A DNA stretch of 64,000 bases. Origin: Paenibacillus xylanivorans. Lineage in GTDB: Bacteria > Bacillota > Bacilli > Paenibacillales > Paenibacillaceae. The notes beneath the pieces were generated by a model, which worked only from the letters and a program-made list of their open reading frames with translations, searched no databases and was not told where the DNA came from. The DNA lies in contig NZ_LITU01000071.1 in NCBI RefSeq assembly GCF_001280595.1, forward strand, positions 415-64,414. The letters run 5' to 3'. Below are positions 1 through 8,670 of the stretch, piece by piece (position 1 is the first letter of the stretch; every line of letters starts with the position of its first letter). A program made the translations under genes and the position numbers.

Positions 1-6
1 TCTTTT

Positions 7-51
7 GAAAAAGAGTGATTGATCATTAATTTGATTAATCACTCTTTTTTG
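7..51. terminator. Hairpin terminator at window start
   Basis: Near-perfect inverted repeat (GAGTGATT ... AATCACTC) flanked by A-run and T-run, so it can act in both directions. It probably ends a gene lying to the left of the window. Confidence 0.75.
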
Positions 52-164
52 TTATGGATAAATCAAGTAATAAAGTAGAAAATCATAATAAGGACTGAAA
101 AAAGGCGATGCTCCGCAAGATATGATAAAATAATAGAAAAAAGCAGAGTGGTGGCGTTCATTTT

Positions 165-1361
165 ATGAAGCTCATACCTGATCTAAAACAACAAATTGAA
201 GCAATTATAGGCACTACATTGGACGAATCTGTGTTAACTATAGAAGAATGGAATCAATTTGCAATAAAGTCAGTTGCATATGAAGCTAAACAAATGACCC
301 TGAGTAAGGGGACAGAAGAGGCCGACGATCTTGCACCTCAAAATGAAAGCTCAGATGATCTCGTTACGGATGTACGCAGTTGGAGTACAGAGGAACGTAT
401 TTATTTTAAAGTTGGTTTGAATGAGCAAGAAGGCAATATCTTGTGTTGGGGATGTTCTGCTAACTCTGTTACGTTTGAAGTACAGCGTTTAATTGAACTA
501 CTCATTAGCAATCATAATAGATTACTGGATGAAGAACAGCCTGTGATCTATGAGAATGATAGAGAGCAACAGCTTGCTGAATTGGGTCATTGGCTTCGAC
601 AGCAGATTGAGCAACCAGCTCAGCAGGAGCCTATCCCAGATTATTTTTCATTGGCAGGAGAGTTGAATACAGAGAAAATCCCATTTTTGTTGCAATGTGA
701 GACACCTGATGCTCATCGTATTCGTTCCAAGGAACTGAATAAACTACTCGAAAGTTATTTTGGTGAAGAAATTATACTGATTCCTGTAGGGGCGCAGGAG
801 TGGGTGTTTCTGGGTGATGAACAGATTGTTACAGGGGAAGCTGAAGAGGATACGACTGAAGCCAGAAAGGATTTGCTGAATGCCTTTTGTCAGGGGCTAT
901 ATGAATTAGTAGCCAGTGAATGGGCGGGTGTATTTCATTTGTCTGCATCCTTACCGTGTATCCCTGCAGAGGAACTATCTTCTGTTACGGCACTTCTTCA
1001 AGAAAGTGTTCACCTGGGCAGGGCCTTTCACGTTGCACAGCACATTCATCTCCCTTGGGATTTGCACCTTGAACGGTTGGTAGATAGCATTCCAGTGCAA
1101 CAACGTCTTCGTTTTATACAGGAAACGGGGAAGGGTACTGTGTTGTTTAGTGATAGTGAGACACTAGCTACGCTGGAGACCTTTTTCAATCTGGATTGTA
1201 ATGTCAGCGAGACGGCAAAGCGCCTTTTCATTCATCGAAATACCTTGGTATATCGTCTAGATAAGATCAAACAGGAGATTGGATATGATGTCAGGAACTT
1301 CGAAAGTGCTGTTCTGGTGCGGATTTTACTGCTTATGTACAAAGTGACGAAAAAGCTTTGA
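165..1361 (+). CDS. PucR/CdaR-type helix-turn-helix regulator
   Basis: A 398-residue protein whose last ~60 residues form the PucR C-terminal helix-turn-helix: the segment ETAKRLFIHRNTLVYRL (about residues 348-364) carries the family's HRNTLxYRL signature. The upstream ~330 residues are acidic and show no domain I can name; no membrane segment is visible. CdaR/PucR regulators usually control catabolic genes. The next gene, 103 bp downstream on the same strand, is a sugar-importer ATPase, which hints at a carbohydrate role, but no target site is visible. The ATG at 165 has only a weak purine stretch (GTGGTGG) as ribosome site, so the start is less certain than the stop. Confidence 0.8.
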   Translation: MKLIPDLKQQIEAIIGTTLDESVLTIEEWNQFAIKSVAYEAKQMTLSKGTEEADDLAPQNESSDDLVTDVRSWSTEERIYFKVGLNEQEGNILCWGCSANSVTFEVQRLIELLISNHNRLLDEEQPVIYENDREQQLAELGHWLRQQIEQPAQQEPIPDYFSLAGELNTEKIPFLLQCETPDAHRIRSKELNKLLESYFGEEIILIPVGAQEWVFLGDEQIVTGEAEEDTTEARKDLLNAFCQGLYELVASEWAGVFHLSASLPCIPAEELSSVTALLQESVHLGRAFHVAQHIHLPWDLHLERLVDSIPVQQRLRFIQETGKGTVLFSDSETLATLETFFNLDCNVSETAKRLFIHRNTLVYRLDKIKQEIGYDVRNFESAVLVRILLLMYKVTKKL

Positions 1362-1464
1362 TATTTTTGTGCAGTTTGCGAATAGTCAAACATCATGTAA
1401 ATGGGTTAATATAAAACTACAAAATGTATTCGATTACAAAATGATCTCTGAGGAGGCAACAATC

Positions 1465-2589
1465 ATGGCTGGTGTACGTTTAGAGCATATTTTCAAAAAA
1501 TACCCGGGTTCTGATAAAGCAACAGTAGTTGATATTAACCTGGACATTAAAGATAAAGAATTTCTGGTACTGGTAGGTCCGTCCGGTTGTGGTAAATCAA
1601 CAACACTGCGTATGATCGCAGGCCTTGAGGAAATTTCTGAAGGTAAACTCTATATCGGCGACCGTGTCGTTAATGATGTTGCTCCTAAAGACCGCGATAT
1701 CGCGATGGTATTCCAATCCTATGCCTTGTATCCGCATATGAGCGTATACCAAAACATGGCGTTCGGTTTGAAATTGCGTAAAGTGAAAAAAGATGAGATC
1801 GACAAACGTGTACGTGAAGCAGCTAGAATCCTGGATATCGAGCATTTGCTTGAGCGTAAACCTAAGGCATTGTCCGGTGGTCAACGTCAGCGTGTCGCTC
1901 TGGGACGTGCGATCGTCCGTGATCCACAAGTGTTCTTGATGGATGAGCCTCTCTCCAACTTGGATGCGAAACTGCGTGGTCAAATGCGTGCTGAGATCAC
2001 TAAACTTGCGAAACGTTTGGAAACAACTGTTATCTACGTAACGCATGACCAGATCGAAGCAATGACAATGGGTGATCGGATCGTTGTTATGAAGGATGGT
2101 ATCATCCAACAAGCAGCTTCTCCAGAAGAGCTTTACAACCTCCCGGCTAACCTGTTCGTAGCTGGTTTCATCGGTTCCCCGACAATGAACTTTATCTCGG
2201 GTAAACTGGCTGAGCAAGGTACTAGCCTGCATTTCGTAGCTCCTGGTGTGGATGTTGAGATCCCACAAGGTAAAGCACAAGTGCTGAAATCAAGAGGATA
2301 CATTGGCAAAGAAGTGATTCTGGGTGTTCGTCCAGAAGACATTCACGAAGAGCCAGTATTCCTGGAAGCATCCCCGAACTCTGTATTCTCTACACACGTA
2401 GATGTAACAGAGAACCTGGGTCACGAAATGCTCCTCTACTTGAGCGGTGTAGGTAACGACACTACAATCGCACGTGTAGACGGACGTTCCAACACTCGTG
2501 ATGGTTCCACAGTTAAAATGGCAATTGACATGAACAAAGTTCATATCTTTGACAAAGAGACTGAAGCGAACGTTCTTCTTCAAGACTAA
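1465..2589 (+). CDS. msmX: Sugar ABC transporter ATP-binding protein, MsmX/UgpC type
   Basis: Energises ATP-driven sugar uptake at the inner face of the membrane. The 374-residue protein has Walker A GPSGCGKST (38-46), signature LSGGQRQR (~136), Walker B LMDEP (~158) and a C-terminal TOBE-like regulatory region, the CUT1 sugar-importer ATPase layout. I placed the start at ATG 1465 because AGGAGG lies at 1451-1456; the frame is open further upstream but residues there are unlike the family. No permease or binding-protein gene adjoins it. In Bacillus subtilis MsmX is shared by many importers, so this protein is a natural partner for the ATPase-less importer at 18.4-22.0 kb (inference). The symbol is by family likeness. 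Confidence 0.9.
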   Translation: MAGVRLEHIFKKYPGSDKATVVDINLDIKDKEFLVLVGPSGCGKSTTLRMIAGLEEISEGKLYIGDRVVNDVAPKDRDIAMVFQSYALYPHMSVYQNMAFGLKLRKVKKDEIDKRVREAARILDIEHLLERKPKALSGGQRQRVALGRAIVRDPQVFLMDEPLSNLDAKLRGQMRAEITKLAKRLETTVIYVTHDQIEAMTMGDRIVVMKDGIIQQAASPEELYNLPANLFVAGFIGSPTMNFISGKLAEQGTSLHFVAPGVDVEIPQGKAQVLKSRGYIGKEVILGVRPEDIHEEPVFLEASPNSVFSTHVDVTENLGHEMLLYLSGVGNDTTIARVDGRSNTRDGSTVKMAIDMNKVHIFDKETEANVLLQD

Positions 2590-2654
2590 TAGTACTGAGA
2601 TTCATCGGTAGCGATGGAATCTATCAGTTAACGCAATCATACATTGTAATCTGG

Positions 2655-2686
2655 GCCCCTTCCGTTATTGCTGGAAGGGGCTTTTT
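2655..2686 (+). terminator. Intrinsic terminator after msmX
   Basis: Perfect 9-bp stem GCCCCTTCC/GGAAGGGGC with a 9-nt loop followed by TTTTT, 66 bp after the msmX stop. Confidence 0.9.
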
Positions 2687-2851
2687 GACTCATCGGTGAG
2701 TGAAGCCAAGATTGCATTCAGCCCGGAATTCATTTAAGATTATTTGAAGGTTATAAGCTGAATTGAACAACATGAATGCGCTATTAATGCAATGGAATGA
2801 CGCTAATGCTGATGTACATAGAGGGCAGCGAATGCTGAAAGGAAGAGACAA

Positions 2852-3790
2852 ATGGCGAAAAACGTGAAAGTATCTGAATTGGTACAACAGTTCCAGTTGG
2901 AGGTTGTTTCTGGATCTCACGGACTGAAGAGAATCATTACTGTAGACGACTTGAACCGTCCTGGACTGGAAATGGCTGGTTATTTTGAATATCATCCACA
3001 AGAACGGGTACAGCTGCTTGGTAGAACAGAGCTGGCCTTTTTTGCAATGTTGCCGGAAAATGAGCGCCGTGATCGGATGCAGCGCCTCTGTACGGAAGAA
3101 ACACCTTGTATCGTAGTAACTCGTGGACTTGAAGTACCACAGGAATTGATTGAGATCAGTGAAGAACAGAATCTGGCTGTGCTTCGCAGCAACATGGCTA
3201 CAACGATTTTATCCAGCCGGATTACCGGATTCCTGGAGAAGAAACTGGCGCCTACAGCAACAATTCACGGTGTACTCTGTGATGTGTATGGAGTAGGGAT
3301 GTTGATCACCGGAAGCAGCGGTATTGGTAAAAGTGAAACTGCACTGGAACTGGTGAAACGTGGTCACCGATTGATAGCCGATGATGCGGTAGAAATTCGT
3401 CAGACATCAGACTTCCAGCTGCACGGAACTGCACCGGAATTGATCCGTCACCTGCTTGAGATCCGCGGCGTTGGTATCATCAACGTAATGACATTGTTCG
3501 GTGCGGGCGCGGTTCGCAATAACAAACGGATTACACTGGTTGTCCGTCTGGAAGCTTGGCAGCAGGATAAGCAATATGATCGTCTTGGTCTGGATGAAGA
3601 AACGACTCGCATCATTGATACGGATGTACCACTTGTAACGATCCCAGTTCGTCCGGGACGGAACTTGGCTGTTATCATTGAAGTGGCGGGAATGAACTAT
3701 CGCCTGAAACAGATGGGTCTGAATGCTGCACTGCAGTTTACAAACAAGCTGACAGCAACGATCTCTGAAGATATGGAAGACATGGACTAA
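2852..3790 (+). CDS. hprK: HPr kinase/phosphorylase
   Basis: Bifunctional enzyme that phosphorylates HPr on Ser46 with ATP or pyrophosphate and reverses it by phosphorolysis, the sensor step of carbon catabolite control in Bacillota. The 312 residues match the usual ~310. Visible: P-loop GSSGIGKSE (about 154-162) and the family signature EIRGVGIINV (~203-212) followed by TLFGAGAV. Start ATG 2852 follows GGAAGAGA. It is followed by lgt, ppaX and the acyltransferase as in B. subtilis hprK-lgt-ppaX-yvoF. Its protein substrate is encoded in this window at 36104. Confidence 0.97.
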   Translation: MAKNVKVSELVQQFQLEVVSGSHGLKRIITVDDLNRPGLEMAGYFEYHPQERVQLLGRTELAFFAMLPENERRDRMQRLCTEETPCIVVTRGLEVPQELIEISEEQNLAVLRSNMATTILSSRITGFLEKKLAPTATIHGVLCDVYGVGMLITGSSGIGKSETALELVKRGHRLIADDAVEIRQTSDFQLHGTAPELIRHLLEIRGVGIINVMTLFGAGAVRNNKRITLVVRLEAWQQDKQYDRLGLDEETTRIIDTDVPLVTIPVRPGRNLAVIIEVAGMNYRLKQMGLNAALQFTNKLTATISEDMEDMD

Positions 3791-3821
3791 GAGAAGAGAA
3801 GATACCGTTATATGATTAAGG

Positions 3822-3876
3822 CCAATTGTTGACATGTTCCACTCCTTTATCAAGTGTTGGAGACATGCACAATTGG
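3822..3876. repeat. Inverted repeat between hprK and lgt
   Basis: Arms CCAATTGT (3822-3829) and ACAATTGG (3869-3876), with nested GACATG copies inside, can form an intercistronic hairpin. No T-run follows, so it is not an ordinary terminator; it may affect mRNA processing or lgt expression. Confidence 0.5.
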
Positions 3877-3916
3877 TCATGCGTGTGAATGAGTCAATTT
3901 ATAGGAGTGTGAATGA

Positions 3917-4954
3917 ATGGATACATTATTACTGTTGAACCCGATTGCGTTTTCCATTGGAGCGTTAAAGGTTCACTGGTACGGGCTTATTCTCGGTACA
4001 GCGGCACTTGTAGGTTTGCTGCTCGTTATTCGGGAAGGCAAACGGTATAACATTCCGCAGGAAGTGTTCATGGACATGGTTCTGCTTGGTGTGCCTTCTG
4101 CCATTATCGGTGCCCGCATATACTATGTGGCATTTCGATGGGACGATTATAAGGATAATTTCTGGGATGTCTTTAAAATATGGAATGGTGGTATCGCCAT
4201 ATATGGCGCACTGATAGGTGCGATTATATGTGCAGTCATTTTCTTCCGTCGTAAAGGGTATAACTTCTGGCGTATGGCCGATATCTGTGCACCTGGACTG
4301 ATCGTGGGACAAATGATCGGACGTTGGGGTAACTTTGTGAATCAGGAAGCCTATGGCGGTCCTGTAGAAGAATCGTTTTTGAGGGACAAGCTTCATTTGC
4401 CAGACTTTATTGTGAATCAGATGAACGTGGAAGGTGTATTCCATCATCCTGCGTTTTTGTATGAATCGATGTGGAGTCTTGTTGGTTTAATCATATTGTT
4501 GGTACTGCGCCGGCAGAAGTTCCTGCGTGCAGGTGAGCTGTTCATGTCCTATTTTATCTGGTACTCGATCGGTCGTTTCTTTATCGAAGCGCTGCGTACC
4601 GACAGTCTGGGATTCCAGGCTCCGCAATGGGTCGCCTCCATGGTTAATGGGTTATGGTCCCCGATGACAGCTATGGGCTTCGAGCAAGGATATCTTGATC
4701 CGGCCTATGGTAATGTAAGAATTTCGCAGCTGCTGGCTATTGGAATCATTATTGTTGCGATTATCTTCATCGTTGTGAGAAGAATGACAGGCAAGGCAGA
4801 TGTGCGATATAGCGATCCAATTGTATCTTCCAACGTTCCTTCAGAATCATCGGATGATATGGTGCATACAGGCCCAGTTGCAGGCAAAGAGGACACGGTA
4901 ACTCCAGCCTCGGCCAAAGAGGATCTGAAGCAAGCTGAAGAGAAAAAGGAGTAA
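3917..4954 (+). CDS. lgt: Prolipoprotein diacylglyceryl transferase
   Basis: Membrane enzyme that moves diacylglycerol from phosphatidylglycerol onto the lipobox cysteine of prolipoproteins. The 345-residue protein has seven hydrophobic spans; the Lgt signature GRWGNFVNQEAYGG starts near residue 135, preceded by the conserved GGIAIYGALIG region and followed by HHPAFLYES. The C-terminal ~65 residues form a charged Ser/Glu/Lys-rich tail beyond the usual length (~270-285). It lies 126 bp after hprK and 6 bp before ppaX. Its substrates include the solute-binding lipoprotein at 18430. Confidence 0.97.
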   Translation: MDTLLLLNPIAFSIGALKVHWYGLILGTAALVGLLLVIREGKRYNIPQEVFMDMVLLGVPSAIIGARIYYVAFRWDDYKDNFWDVFKIWNGGIAIYGALIGAIICAVIFFRRKGYNFWRMADICAPGLIVGQMIGRWGNFVNQEAYGGPVEESFLRDKLHLPDFIVNQMNVEGVFHHPAFLYESMWSLVGLIILLVLRRQKFLRAGELFMSYFIWYSIGRFFIEALRTDSLGFQAPQWVASMVNGLWSPMTAMGFEQGYLDPAYGNVRISQLLAIGIIIVAIIFIVVRRMTGKADVRYSDPIVSSNVPSESSDDMVHTGPVAGKEDTVTPASAKEDLKQAEEKKE

Positions 4955-4960
4955 TGCAGC

Positions 4961-5611
4961 ATGATTGACACGGTTTTGTTTGATCTGGATGGGACGATTA
5001 TTGATACGAATGAGTTGATTATCAACTCTTTTCTTCATGTCATGGATGATTTGCAATTATCAACCCCTTGGACACGCGAACAGATCATCCCACATATGGG
5101 GGGGACACTGGAGAATCAGATGCGTACCTTCTCTGGGAAAGAGGATGTTGCGGAGTATGTGAAAGGATATCGGGCATACAACGACGTTCATCATGAGGCG
5201 ATGGTTCAGCCGTTTCCTCACGTCATTGAGGTCGTTGAAGCTCTTCATGAGGCAGGAATTGTGATGGGGGTTGTCACAACGAAGATTCGTCCATCTACTC
5301 TTAAGGTGCTGGAGCGTTTCGACCTGTTGAAATATATGAAATCGATTGTGACGGTTACCGATGTAACCCATCCCAAACCGCATGCTGAACCCGTCCTGAA
5401 AGCAATCGAGGAGTTGGGTGCAGATCCTTCCAAAACATTGATGGTGGGTGACAGCCCAGTCGATATTCAATCGGCACAGAACGCGGGTGCACTTGCGGCA
5501 GGCGTAGCCTGGTCGCTTAAGGGAGAGGCCGTATTGAGCGGCTATAACCCGGATTATATTTTGCACGACATGAAGGATTTGCTTACGCTGATTGAAACGG
5601 AACGTTCATGA
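4961..5611 (+). CDS. ppaX: Pyrophosphatase PpaX (HAD family)
   Basis: HAD-superfamily hydrolase of 216 residues. Motif I DLDGTIIDT is near the N-terminus, the conserved lysine sits in the THPKPHAEPV segment, and motif IV is VGDSPVDIQSAQNAG. In B. subtilis PpaX hydrolyses the pyrophosphate released when HprK dephosphorylates HPr-Ser46-P, and the genes are clustered; the same cluster here supports that role over a generic phosphoglycolate phosphatase. The stop overlaps the next start by 4 nt (ATGA), implying translational coupling. Confidence 0.93.
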   Translation: MIDTVLFDLDGTIIDTNELIINSFLHVMDDLQLSTPWTREQIIPHMGGTLENQMRTFSGKEDVAEYVKGYRAYNDVHHEAMVQPFPHVIEVVEALHEAGIVMGVVTTKIRPSTLKVLERFDLLKYMKSIVTVTDVTHPKPHAEPVLKAIEELGADPSKTLMVGDSPVDIQSAQNAGALAAGVAWSLKGEAVLSGYNPDYILHDMKDLLTLIETERS

Positions 5612-6150
5612 GAAAAGTAACCCGCTATCCCGTAGAAGGCCATAACGCACTTTGGCATATCTATAAGACAGTGAGTCCGTGGAAAGGCGTGCGTAATTTT
5701 ATCTGGATTCAGTTGTCACGGTACTGCCCGATTCTATCGGTCAAGAACTGGATCTATCGTCGCATGCTTGGCATGAAGGTGGGTAAACATACGGCCTTTG
5801 GATTGATGGTTATGGTTGATGTGTTCTTCCCGGAGAAAATTACGGTGGGCGAAAACTCCGTGATTGGTTACAATACCACGATCCTGGCACACGAGTATCT
5901 TATTAAAGAATACAGACTCGGTGAGGTGATTATCGGGGAAAATGTACTGATCGGTGCAAATTCAACGATCCTGCCGGGTGTGACCATTGGAGACGGTGCG
6001 GTTGTAGCTGCAGGAGCAGTTGTTCATAAGGATGTGGCTCCGGGGGCTTTTGTTGGAGGGAATCCACTTCGTGATCTGTCTCGCTCGGATGCTTCAGCGG
6101 AGGAGATCGTCATAAAGACTGAGCCATCTGTTCCGGGAACTTTGGAGTAA
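5608..6150 (+). CDS. Hexapeptide-repeat acyltransferase (YvoF-like)
   Basis: Left-handed beta-helix acyltransferase of 180 residues. Imperfect [LIV]-G-x(4) hexapeptides run through GENVLIGANSTILPGVTIG and GDGAVVAAGAVVHKDVAPG, ending in a GNPLRDL segment like the GxPAk end of this family. The basic, aromatic N-terminal ~60 residues have no assignable motif. Position after ppaX and before the his genes matches B. subtilis yvoF. The acyl acceptor is unknown. It starts inside ppaX (4-nt overlap). Confidence 0.85.
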   Translation: MRKVTRYPVEGHNALWHIYKTVSPWKGVRNFIWIQLSRYCPILSVKNWIYRRMLGMKVGKHTAFGLMVMVDVFFPEKITVGENSVIGYNTTILAHEYLIKEYRLGEVIIGENVLIGANSTILPGVTIGDGAVVAAGAVVHKDVAPGAFVGGNPLRDLSRSDASAEEIVIKTEPSVPGTLE

Positions 6151-6326
6151 GAAGACTCATCATAAGAAATCAAGAACAGGTGAAAACAAAGGAAAGCGGG
6201 AAAAATTTAAGGGTATACCGAAAGTGATTTAAGAAACATCTGAAAAGATGGTTAACGAACATACGGAAATTAACCTGAATTGGTTCAGTCAGGGGAAGAG
6301 AATAAGTTGAACTCACTGGAATAAGG

Positions 6327-6349
6327 AAGCTGCTGATGGCAGCTTTTTT
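6327..6349 (+). terminator. Intrinsic terminator of hprK-lgt-ppaX-yvoF
   Basis: Stem AAGCTGC/GCAGCTT, 5-nt loop, then T-run; about 180 bp after the acyltransferase stop. Confidence 0.8.
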
Positions 6350-6430
6350 CGTATACAAATAAGTAGACTATTCTTCAGCAAGGGGATCAAAATGGAGATG
6401 CGTTATAAGTACACCAAAGGGGCCGTATTG

Positions 6431-6460
6431 TTGACGATGGAGAGTCATTCATGTTATCAT
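6431..6460 (+). promoter_or_regulatory. Predicted sigma-A promoter of the his operon
   Basis: TTGACG, 18-bp spacer, TATCAT, with TGT directly before the -10 (extended -10). It is the best match in the gap before hisZ and leaves a leader of roughly 220 nt. Confidence 0.65.
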
Positions 6461-6687
6461 ATCCCATATACTTTAGTTTATTAGCACTTTACCATGTTAA
6501 AGAAACAGGATGGAAGTTAGTTATAGTTAAGTAAAATTGAACACTTACGAATCACTTTTTGAAGTCTGCTTGGCAGCAGCAATAAGAAATCAGGTTACAA
6601 GATAGAATGGGGATTTACACTACATAAATCCTGTTGAAATAGAACGTCTACCAATCTTAAACTACTGACTCGGGGTGAATAATACCA

Positions 6688-7902
6688 ATGTCCAAACCAA
6701 AAGGCTTTGAAAAACCGACAGGTTTTCGTGACTATACACCGCTTGTGGTGACCAAACTGCGAACGATTGAGCGAAATGTACTGGAATGCATGGAACGCTG
6801 GGGTTACCGCCAAATCATTACACCAACGATTGAATACTACGATACTGTAGGTGTAGCGAGCTCCACATCGGATCGCAAGCTGTTTAAATTATTGAACAGT
6901 CGAGGGACTACGCTGGTGTTAAGATCAGATCTGACAGCCCCGATTGCACGGGTGGTTTCTTCTTTGTTGAAGGATGAAGAGCTTCCGCTGCGTCTGTCCT
7001 ATCATGCCAATGTGTTTCGTTCTATAGAAGAGGAAGCGGGACGTGAGGCGGAATTTTTCCAAACAGGTGTAGAGCTTGTTGGTGATGATTCGCCAGAGGC
7101 AGATGCAGAAGTTGTAGCACTTGCGATTGCTTCTTTGCAGGCAGCGGGTGTGTCTTCCTTTAAAATCGCGATGGGTCATATGGGATTTCTGAACGGGTTG
7201 CTGGAGGAAGTCATTCCAGGTCAAACGGTACAACAGGAGCAGTTGAAAGAAGGATTGCTGGGACGCGATTATGTCGGCTATCGTCAATCCATTGAAGCGT
7301 TGAATCTGGAACCGAAACTGAAGGAACAGCTCGAAGCGATCTTACGTCTTCGTGGCGGTAAAGAAGTATGTACACACGCAGCAGAGCTAAGTTCAAGTAA
7401 TGAAGCAGCAAAATCGATTGCACATTTATGTGCGGTATTTGAAGTGTTGGAAGCGTACGGTGTGTCTGAGCATGTGTTGATTGATCTGACGATGATTGGT
7501 GATTTCTCCTATTATACAGGCATGACGTTTGAAGGGTATGCGGCAGAACTCGGATCACCGGTATGCAGTGGGGGACGATATGACAATCTGTTGCAGCAGT
7601 TTGGTCGTTCATTACCAGCTACAGGATTTGCGCTCAAAACGAACCGGATTATTGATGGTGTTCATGGAATTACAATAGAAGAGAAGAAGCCTGTACTTAT
7701 TCAATATACTTCGGAACGCCGGGCTGAGGCTCTAACGGAGGCGGCGAGACTACGCAGCATCGGTCAAAATGTAGTAACGTTCCTCCTTTCTGGAGATGGA
7801 GCAGAGGCAAGCGGGACAAAGATTGGTGCTCTAACAGGCAACAAACCAATCCAGGCTGAGCGGGTTATCACGTACGGATCTGAAAATGGAGGGGGACGCT
7901 GA
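6688..7902 (+). CDS. hisZ: ATP phosphoribosyltransferase regulatory subunit HisZ
   Basis: A 404-residue histidyl-tRNA-synthetase paralogue that activates the short catalytic HisG. The class II synthetase-like core is visible: a motif-2-like LRLSYHANVFR and EFFQTGVELVG, and late glycine-rich SGGRYDNL. It lacks the full HisRS anticodon-binding domain, and it sits 1 nt before the short-form hisG, so HisZ rather than HisRS is the call. First gene of the his operon. Confidence 0.95.
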   Translation: MSKPKGFEKPTGFRDYTPLVVTKLRTIERNVLECMERWGYRQIITPTIEYYDTVGVASSTSDRKLFKLLNSRGTTLVLRSDLTAPIARVVSSLLKDEELPLRLSYHANVFRSIEEEAGREAEFFQTGVELVGDDSPEADAEVVALAIASLQAAGVSSFKIAMGHMGFLNGLLEEVIPGQTVQQEQLKEGLLGRDYVGYRQSIEALNLEPKLKEQLEAILRLRGGKEVCTHAAELSSSNEAAKSIAHLCAVFEVLEAYGVSEHVLIDLTMIGDFSYYTGMTFEGYAAELGSPVCSGGRYDNLLQQFGRSLPATGFALKTNRIIDGVHGITIEEKKPVLIQYTSERRAEALTEAARLRSIGQNVVTFLLSGDGAEASGTKIGALTGNKPIQAERVITYGSENGGGR

Positions 7903-7903
7903 G

Positions 7904-8563
7904 ATGTCGGATATTTTGAAGGTAGCCATGCCGAAGGGCCGAATCTATAAGAAAGCCTCCAAATTGTTCCGCGAGGCTGGACTTGATATTCCCGTTGATG
8001 TAGATGATACACGCAAACTGGTGATTGAAGTGCCGGAAGCGGGGATGGAGTTCATCATGGCGAAACCCGTGGACGTGCCTACCTATGTGGAATATGGAGT
8101 AGCGGATATTGGGATTGTTGGTAAAGACGTGCTGCTTGAGGAAAATCGGGACGTATACGAATTGTTAAACTTGGGAATCGCACAGTGCCGCATGTCTGTT
8201 ATTGGACTACCCGACTGGGCGCCTGGCATTCAGCAGCGGGTGGCAACAAAGTACCCGAGAATCGCCTCCCAATATTTCCGCGAGCAGGGACAACAGGTAG
8301 AGGTCATCAAACTGAACGGTTCCATCGAACTGGCGCCCCTGATTGGTCTGGCTGACCGGATTGTCGATCTGGTAGAGACCGGACAGACGTTGAGGGAGAA
8401 CGGACTCGTTGAGATGACAGGCATCCTGGATATCACGAGCCGCCTTATCGCGAATCGGGTAAGCTATCGGATGAAGAACGCACGGATTCAGGCGTTATGC
8501 GATGCACTTCAGCAGGTCATTCCAGCCTCGAATGAGGTGTCTGCGGGGATTTTTCGGGGATAA
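7904..8563 (+). CDS. hisG: ATP phosphoribosyltransferase, short form HisG
   Basis: Catalyses the first step of histidine synthesis: ATP + PRPP to phosphoribosyl-ATP. The 219-residue product starts MSDILKVAMPKGR; GxGxG-type PRPP handling corresponds to the late DLVETGQTLRENGL segment (consensus DxxxTGxTLxxNxL). It lacks the C-terminal ACT-like regulatory domain of long HisG, consistent with dependence on HisZ encoded next to it. Start at ATG 7904, preceded by GGAGGGGG; an upstream in-frame ATG at 7886 lies inside hisZ and has no ribosome site. Confidence 0.96.
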   Translation: MSDILKVAMPKGRIYKKASKLFREAGLDIPVDVDDTRKLVIEVPEAGMEFIMAKPVDVPTYVEYGVADIGIVGKDVLLEENRDVYELLNLGIAQCRMSVIGLPDWAPGIQQRVATKYPRIASQYFREQGQQVEVIKLNGSIELAPLIGLADRIVDLVETGQTLRENGLVEMTGILDITSRLIANRVSYRMKNARIQALCDALQQVIPASNEVSAGIFRG

Positions 8564-8670
8564 ATGAAGCAGGCAAGATGGAACAGAAGTAACTATTCGA
8601 GAATTGATCATATAGCATAAACGGGTATTAGAGGTTACGCAGGCACTACAGGGATAGGGAGGTTGTACGC

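Larger units (their letters stand above)
6151..6687. other. Intergenic region before the his operon
   Basis: 537 bp without a convincing gene. It holds the terminator of the hprK cluster (6327-6349) and a sigma-A type promoter (6431-6460); the remaining ~225 nt would be a his-operon leader. I found no T-box bulge sequence, histidine-rich leader peptide or T-run hairpin there. Confidence 0.7.

Noticed and set aside
6461..6687. T-box or histidine attenuator in the his leader
   Set aside because: No T-box consensus (TGGNACCGCG-like), no specifier-terminator hairpin with T-run and no run of His codons in a short frame.
6688..7902. Histidyl-tRNA synthetase
   Set aside because: Shorter than HisRS, lacks its full C-terminal anticodon domain, and is fused in operon with short-form hisG, so HisZ is the better call.
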